From an uncultured Clostridia bacterium (GTDB lineage: Bacteria > Bacillota > Clostridia > Saccharofermentanales > Saccharofermentanaceae): a DNA stretch of 64,000 nt. The notes below the pieces were generated by a model. That model had not been told where the DNA came from. It did not search any database and saw only the letters and a list, made by a program, of their open reading frames with translations. How positions within the stretch are numbered: the stretch's first letter is position 1; each line of letters starts with the position of its first letter. A program made the position numbers and the translations under genes. Location of the stretch: NCBI GenBank assembly GCA_947165785.1, contig CAMVBS010000001.1:54650-118649 (forward strand). The letters are read 5' to 3'. Below are positions 60,870 through 64,000 of this stretch, piece by piece.

Positions 60870-61364
60870 ATGATCGCGATCGCAGCAGTAGATAAGAATT
60901 GGGCAATCGGAAATAAAGGAGACCTTCTCATATCTCTTCCGGAGGATCAGAAGGGTGTATTCAGGGTATATACGGCTGGTAATACGGTCGTATTCGGAAG
61001 AAAGACCCTGATGACCTTTAAAGATCAGAAACTTCTCCCTAAAAGGATCAACATAATACTTAGCCGCAACAAGTCTTTCGAGAAGGAAGGAGCTGTTATC
61101 CTTCATTCCACTGATGAGCTTGATTCGTATGCCAAAAGCCATCCTGATGAGAAGATCTTTGTCATTGGCGGTGAGGAGATCTATAAAACTCTTCTTCCGA
61201 TCTGCGACGAAGCTATCATAACCAAGATCAACCATGAGTTTGAGGCTGATGCATATTTCCCGAACCTGGATGAGGATGAAGAGTGGGAGCTTACTAAGGT
61301 GGAAGATACCGTAATGTCTGAAAAGGGCGTATCTTTCAACGTTTGCCATTATTCCCGTAAATAA
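60870..61364 (+). CDS. folA: dihydrofolate reductase
   Basis: A 164-residue enzyme that reduces dihydrofolate. AIAAVDKNWAIGNKGDLL, NTVVFGRKTLMTF, INIILSRN and FVIGGEEIYKTLLP are diagnostic. AAAAGGAGA lies upstream of the ATG. In the first loop the common LPW appears as ISLPED, a typical clostridial variation. thyA is not in the window. Confidence 0.93.
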   Translation: MIAIAAVDKNWAIGNKGDLLISLPEDQKGVFRVYTAGNTVVFGRKTLMTFKDQKLLPKRINIILSRNKSFEKEGAVILHSTDELDSYAKSHPDEKIFVIGGEEIYKTLLPICDEAIITKINHEFEADAYFPNLDEDEEWELTKVEDTVMSEKGVSFNVCHYSRK

Positions 61365-61428
61365 ATGCAGTTGTGCACAATGCACAAAAGAATAGACTAG
61401 AAATTATATAAACTGTACAAAAGATTCG

Positions 61429-61457
61429 TTGACGTTGTTACCCTCTAAGGCTATCAT
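61429..61457 (+). promoter_or_regulatory. promoter of the small-protein gene
   Basis: TTGACG (61429-61434), a 17-bp spacer and TATCAT (61452-61457). The transcript should begin at about 61464. Confidence 0.7.
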
Positions 61458-61463
61458 ATAGTT

Positions 61464-61482
61464 GTCGGTAGGAGATACCGGC
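61464..61482 (+). promoter_or_regulatory. 5'-terminal mRNA hairpin
   Basis: GTCGGTA / TACCGGC, seven pairs around a GGAGA loop, starting at the predicted first transcribed base. Such hairpins usually protect mRNA from 5'-end decay. Confidence 0.5.
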
Positions 61483-61528
61483 ACAGACCAAATGATATAT
61501 GATAAATGCCTATAAGGAGGTAATTCAG

Positions 61529-61789
61529 ATGAAAGCTTTTGTAATGCATGACATTGATGTACAGACACTGATGAAGGCACTTGATGAGTGCAAGGGCGAT
61601 GTAATGCTCATCACAGAGGAAGGCGATCACTTCAACCTCAAGAGTAAGCTCAGCCAGATCACAGGTATCATGAAGCTTATCGAGGGTGGTATCGTATGCA
61701 ACGCTAAGATCTACTGCTCTGATCCTGACGACGAAGCATTGCTTTTCAGACTCAACTTGTTTGGTACAATCGAGGAGATCGAGGACTGA
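61529..61789 (+). CDS. small conserved-looking protein of unknown function
   Basis: An 86-residue acidic protein (KAFVMHDIDVQTLMKALDEC, then DVMLITEEGDHFNLKSKLS). The hydrophobic pattern predicts a compact alpha/beta fold without membrane segments. I do not recognise the family. AAGGAGGTAA lies immediately upstream of ATG 61529, one of the best ribosome sites in the window. Together with the strong promoter, a 5' hairpin and a tight terminator, this suggests an abundant protein. Confidence 0.8.
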   Translation: MKAFVMHDIDVQTLMKALDECKGDVMLITEEGDHFNLKSKLSQITGIMKLIEGGIVCNAKIYCSDPDDEALLFRLNLFGTIEEIED

Positions 61790-61816
61790 TCTCCTAACAC
61801 TTTAAGAGAATCAACG

Positions 61817-61850
61817 GGAGGTTGCCCCTAACGGGGCGGCCTCCTTTTTT
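61817..61850 (+). terminator. terminator after the small-protein gene
   Basis: A 12-bp stem GGAGGTTGCCCC / GGGGCGGCCTCC with TAAC loop and six T. Confidence 0.95.
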
Positions 61851-61921
61851 ACTTGCTGTCAGGCCTTTTGAGGGCCTCGCTTTTATTATTTATATAAATA
61901 ATTAGCATAAAATAATCATTA

Positions 61922-61930
61922 TGCTATAAT
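61922..61930 (+). promoter_or_regulatory. extended -10 promoter of the last operon
   Basis: TGCTATAAT. Predicted start of transcription near 61937. Confidence 0.6.
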
Positions 61931-61963
61931 GAGAATGCCTTAATGGCGCCTATAGGAGAACTT

Positions 61964-62719
61964 ATGAACAAATATGTGTTTAATGCCAGAGATATTGCAG
62001 CGTACCTGAAGTGGTTTAATGTACCGAGTTATCTTGAAGTTACGTACATGCAGTATTTCTTTTCGATAAGCAAGAAGATACTTGCTGAACCATTAACGAG
62101 AGACTTTGAAAAGTTTAAGAATGAAGTCTACCGTGAGCTTTACTATCTTTGGGCCAATGGATTTGAAGATGACAGATCTGATATTTCCAAGATGCCTGCT
62201 GACGGTCAGCTCTCACTTATATGTGATCAGGATTGTATAAATCTCGAGTCTTACATGAAGCTCATTACGCTTCATCTTATCTTTTCGAGATATCTTCCGT
62301 ATGTAAAGATCAATTTCTACGGCATACCTTTCTCTTTGGGTATCAAGTGCGAATTCTCTGATTACGAGGAGAATGTCTGCAAAGTGTTTGAGGGACTTAA
62401 CCTTACATGTACTGATACTTTCGGTAAGCCGTTCGATATAAGACTCGGTGTGCCGGATGAGCTTTTGTGCGTTTCCTTGAATGAAGAATTCAAGCAGCGC
62501 ATTAGTGGAGAAAAAGACTTCAGAATGCTCATCAGGAACCAGGAAATGAAACATATGCAGGAACTTAAGGAGAAATCAATGGAGATCTTCGGTTCCATGA
62601 ATAAAAAGCAGGAATCGCCTGTGACTAAGACAAGACCCAGGTCACAGCATAAGGAACGTAAGAATGTCAGGCAGCCTAAGGGGGCTCCATTAAAAAATAT
62701 TGACGGAGAGAAAAAATGA
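61964..62719 (+). CDS. protein of unknown function coupled to the dehydratase activator
   Basis: A 251-residue soluble protein without recognisable motifs. The first ~200 residues are mixed helical/strand with many Tyr and Phe; the last ~45 are highly basic (KTRPRSQHKERKNVRQPKG). ATG 61964 has TAGGAGA upstream; ATG 61943 in the same frame is an alternative. Its stop overlaps the start of the activator gene (ATGA), so it is translationally coupled to it. Confidence 0.75.
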   Translation: MNKYVFNARDIAAYLKWFNVPSYLEVTYMQYFFSISKKILAEPLTRDFEKFKNEVYRELYYLWANGFEDDRSDISKMPADGQLSLICDQDCINLESYMKLITLHLIFSRYLPYVKINFYGIPFSLGIKCEFSDYEENVCKVFEGLNLTCTDTFGKPFDIRLGVPDELLCVSLNEEFKQRISGEKDFRMLIRNQEMKHMQELKEKSMEIFGSMNKKQESPVTKTRPRSQHKERKNVRQPKGAPLKNIDGEKK

Positions 62720-64000
62720 GCGAGTACAAATTAGGATTGGATATCGGTTCTACAACGATCAAAGTCGTTCTTCTGGAAGATGAAAAGATCGTTCATTCTG
62801 AGTATAAGAGACATCATTCCGATATTTCAGGTCTTCTCAACGAACTTTTGAAAGATCTTGAAAAACTCTACCCGGGACTTAAGACAAAAGTTACCATTAC
62901 GGGTTCCGGCGGACTTTCTGTTGCTAACTGGCTTAAGCTGGATTTCGTTCAGGAAGTCATGGCTGAGACGGTTGCCATCAATAAATATCATCCGGAGACC
63001 GATGTCATCATCGAGCTTGGCGGTGAGGATGCAAAGATCACATATATGCATCCTGTGCTTGAGCAGAGAATGAACGGTACATGTGCAGGCGGTACAGGCG
63101 CATTTATCGATCAGATGGCTCAGCTCCTTCAGACTGATGCTGACGGTCTTAATAACTTTGCAAAGGACTACAGATCTCTTTATACGATCGCTAGCCGTTG
63201 CGGTGTTTTCGCGAAGAGTGATCTTCAGCCGCTCATCAATGAAGGCGCAGCCAAGGAAGACCTCGCGGCTTCCATCTACCAGTCTGTTGTTAATCAGACC
63301 ATTGCAGGACTTGCATGCGGACGTCCTATCAAGGGTCATGTAGCATTCCTTGGAGGTCCTTTGTTCTTCAATTCGGAACTTCGTGCTGCTTTTGAAAGAA
63401 CTCTTAAAGACAGCGTTGATTCTTTCTGGATGCCTGATGAGGCTCAGATCTACGTTGCTTTGGGTGCCGCATTAAGTTCCAAGGGTGAGGATGTAGACCT
63501 CAATGATCTTATCAAGAGATTCGGAAATAAAGACGGCTTTACACCTGATATCATCCGTATCGATCCGCTTTTTAAGAATGAAGAAGAAAAGAAGGCTTTC
63601 GATGAAAGACATGCCAAGGACATGATCGAGATCCATGATTTCAAAGAGCAGAAGGGTCCGATGTTCCTTGGTATCGACGCAGGTTCCACAACTACAAAGG
63701 CAGTCGTCATAAATGAAAAGGGTGAACTTTGCTACACGTATTATGCTGGTAACAAAGGTAATCCTGTAATGAGCGCAGTTAATATCGTTAAGGACATCTA
63801 TAAGCAGATGCCTAAGGATTGCTATATCTCATATTCCTGCGTAACGGGTTACGGTGAGAATATCATCAAGGCCGCTTTGGGAGTTGATATCGGTGAGATC
63901 GAGACCATGGCGCACTTCCAGTCTGCCAAGTTCTTCTGTCCTGATGTTGATTTCATCATCGATATCGGCGGTCAGGATATGAAGTGTATGAGGATCAGGA
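62716..64000 (+). CDS. 2-hydroxyacyl-CoA dehydratase activator (BadF/BadG/HgdC ATPase), 5' part
   Basis: The frame stays open to the window end: at least 428 residues. Two successive ASKHA ATPase units are visible, each starting with a phosphate loop: LGLDIGSTTIKVV (residue ~6) and FLGIDAGSTTTKAVV (~317). Between them are ELGGEDAKI, NGTCAGGTGAFIDQMA and ASRCGVFAKSDLQ, the last with the Cys expected to hold the 4Fe-4S cluster. A second IDIGGQDMK lies at the right edge. This is the N-terminal part of the long (usually >1300 residue) double-domain activases common in Clostridia. GGAGAG lies upstream of ATG 62716. Confidence 0.93.
   Translation, partial: MSEYKLGLDIGSTTIKVVLLEDEKIVHSEYKRHHSDISGLLNELLKDLEKLYPGLKTKVTITGSGGLSVANWLKLDFVQEVMAETVAINKYHPETDVIIELGGEDAKITYMHPVLEQRMNGTCAGGTGAFIDQMAQLLQTDADGLNNFAKDYRSLYTIASRCGVFAKSDLQPLINEGAAKEDLAASIYQSVVNQTIAGLACGRPIKGHVAFLGGPLFFNSELRAAFERTLKDSVDSFWMPDEAQIYVALGAALSSKGEDVDLNDLIKRFGNKDGFTPDIIRIDPLFKNEEEKKAFDERHAKDMIEIHDFKEQKGPMFLGIDAGSTTTKAVVINEKGELCYTYYAGNKGNPVMSAVNIVKDIYKQMPKDCYISYSCVTGYGENIIKAALGVDIGEIETMAHFQSAKFFCPDVDFIIDIGGQDMKCMRIR

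Overview
The window reads as a single chromosomal stretch from a low-to-moderate GC Bacillota, most likely an anaerobic Clostridia. Supporting features are strong AGGAGG ribosome-binding sites, a T-box ahead of thrS, a separate GlnRS beside GltX, a CdaA-type c-di-AMP synthase, VanW/ComEA/RsfS/NadD-YqeK proteins, an EFR1 flavodoxin-ferredoxin and a 2-hydroxyacyl-CoA dehydratase activator. I cannot name the genus. I see no insertion sequence, prophage, integrase or CRISPR array.

Layout. 1-10 kb: the tail of an rRNA cytosine methyltransferase, rdgB, an ACT regulator with homoserine dehydrogenase, a long glutamine synthetase-like enzyme, malic enzyme, and an Lrp regulator-aminotransferase-prfB run. 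10-18 kb: cell-surface genes (VanW protein, SGNH hydrolase, Thr-rich anchored protein), tRNA-Leu and initiator tRNA-Met, a membrane phosphoesterase and an SDR. 18.5-23.5 kb: infC-rpmI-rplT with a leader attenuator and an AUC start, then an rRNA/tRNA methyltransferase with two TrkA subunits and TrkH. 23.5-24 kb: a gene-free interval that appears to encode a structured RNA. 24-32 kb: gltX-glnS, a dehydroquinate-synthase-like protein coupled to an M28-like lipoprotein, mnmA and ilvE. 32-39 kb: a PHP phosphoesterase-nagA-Crp/Fnr operon, a CdaA-YbbR fusion, a HEAT protein, and GH5 and CapA lipoproteins. 39.5-48.7 kb: purine synthesis (purE, purF, purN, IMP cyclohydrolase, AICAR transformylase, purD) and nadD-yqeK with rsfS. 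48.8-64 kb: comEA, thrS, lipoproteins, a second membrane phosphoesterase, EFR1 protein, MATE pump, a Gln/Tyr-rich membrane protein, a DUF4214-CHAP exoprotein, tRNA-Pro, SulP, folA, and a dehydratase activator cut by the window end.

The most notable points are enzymes with altered active sites: a PurF whose catalytic Cys is Ser, a dehydroquinate-synthase fold without the usual metal ligands, an M28-like protein without the Glu pair, and CdaA with DGG instead of DGA fused to its YbbR partner. Several promoters are extended -10 elements (TGnTATAAT), and a few sit so close to the start codon that the mRNA should be leaderless. The purine genes form a coherent pathway in which the usual bifunctional PurH is replaced by two separate proteins. 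A K+ uptake system and a c-di-AMP synthase lie in the same window, and c-di-AMP is known to control RCK-type K+ transport in Bacillota. All functional statements are from reading sequence motifs; no database search was possible.
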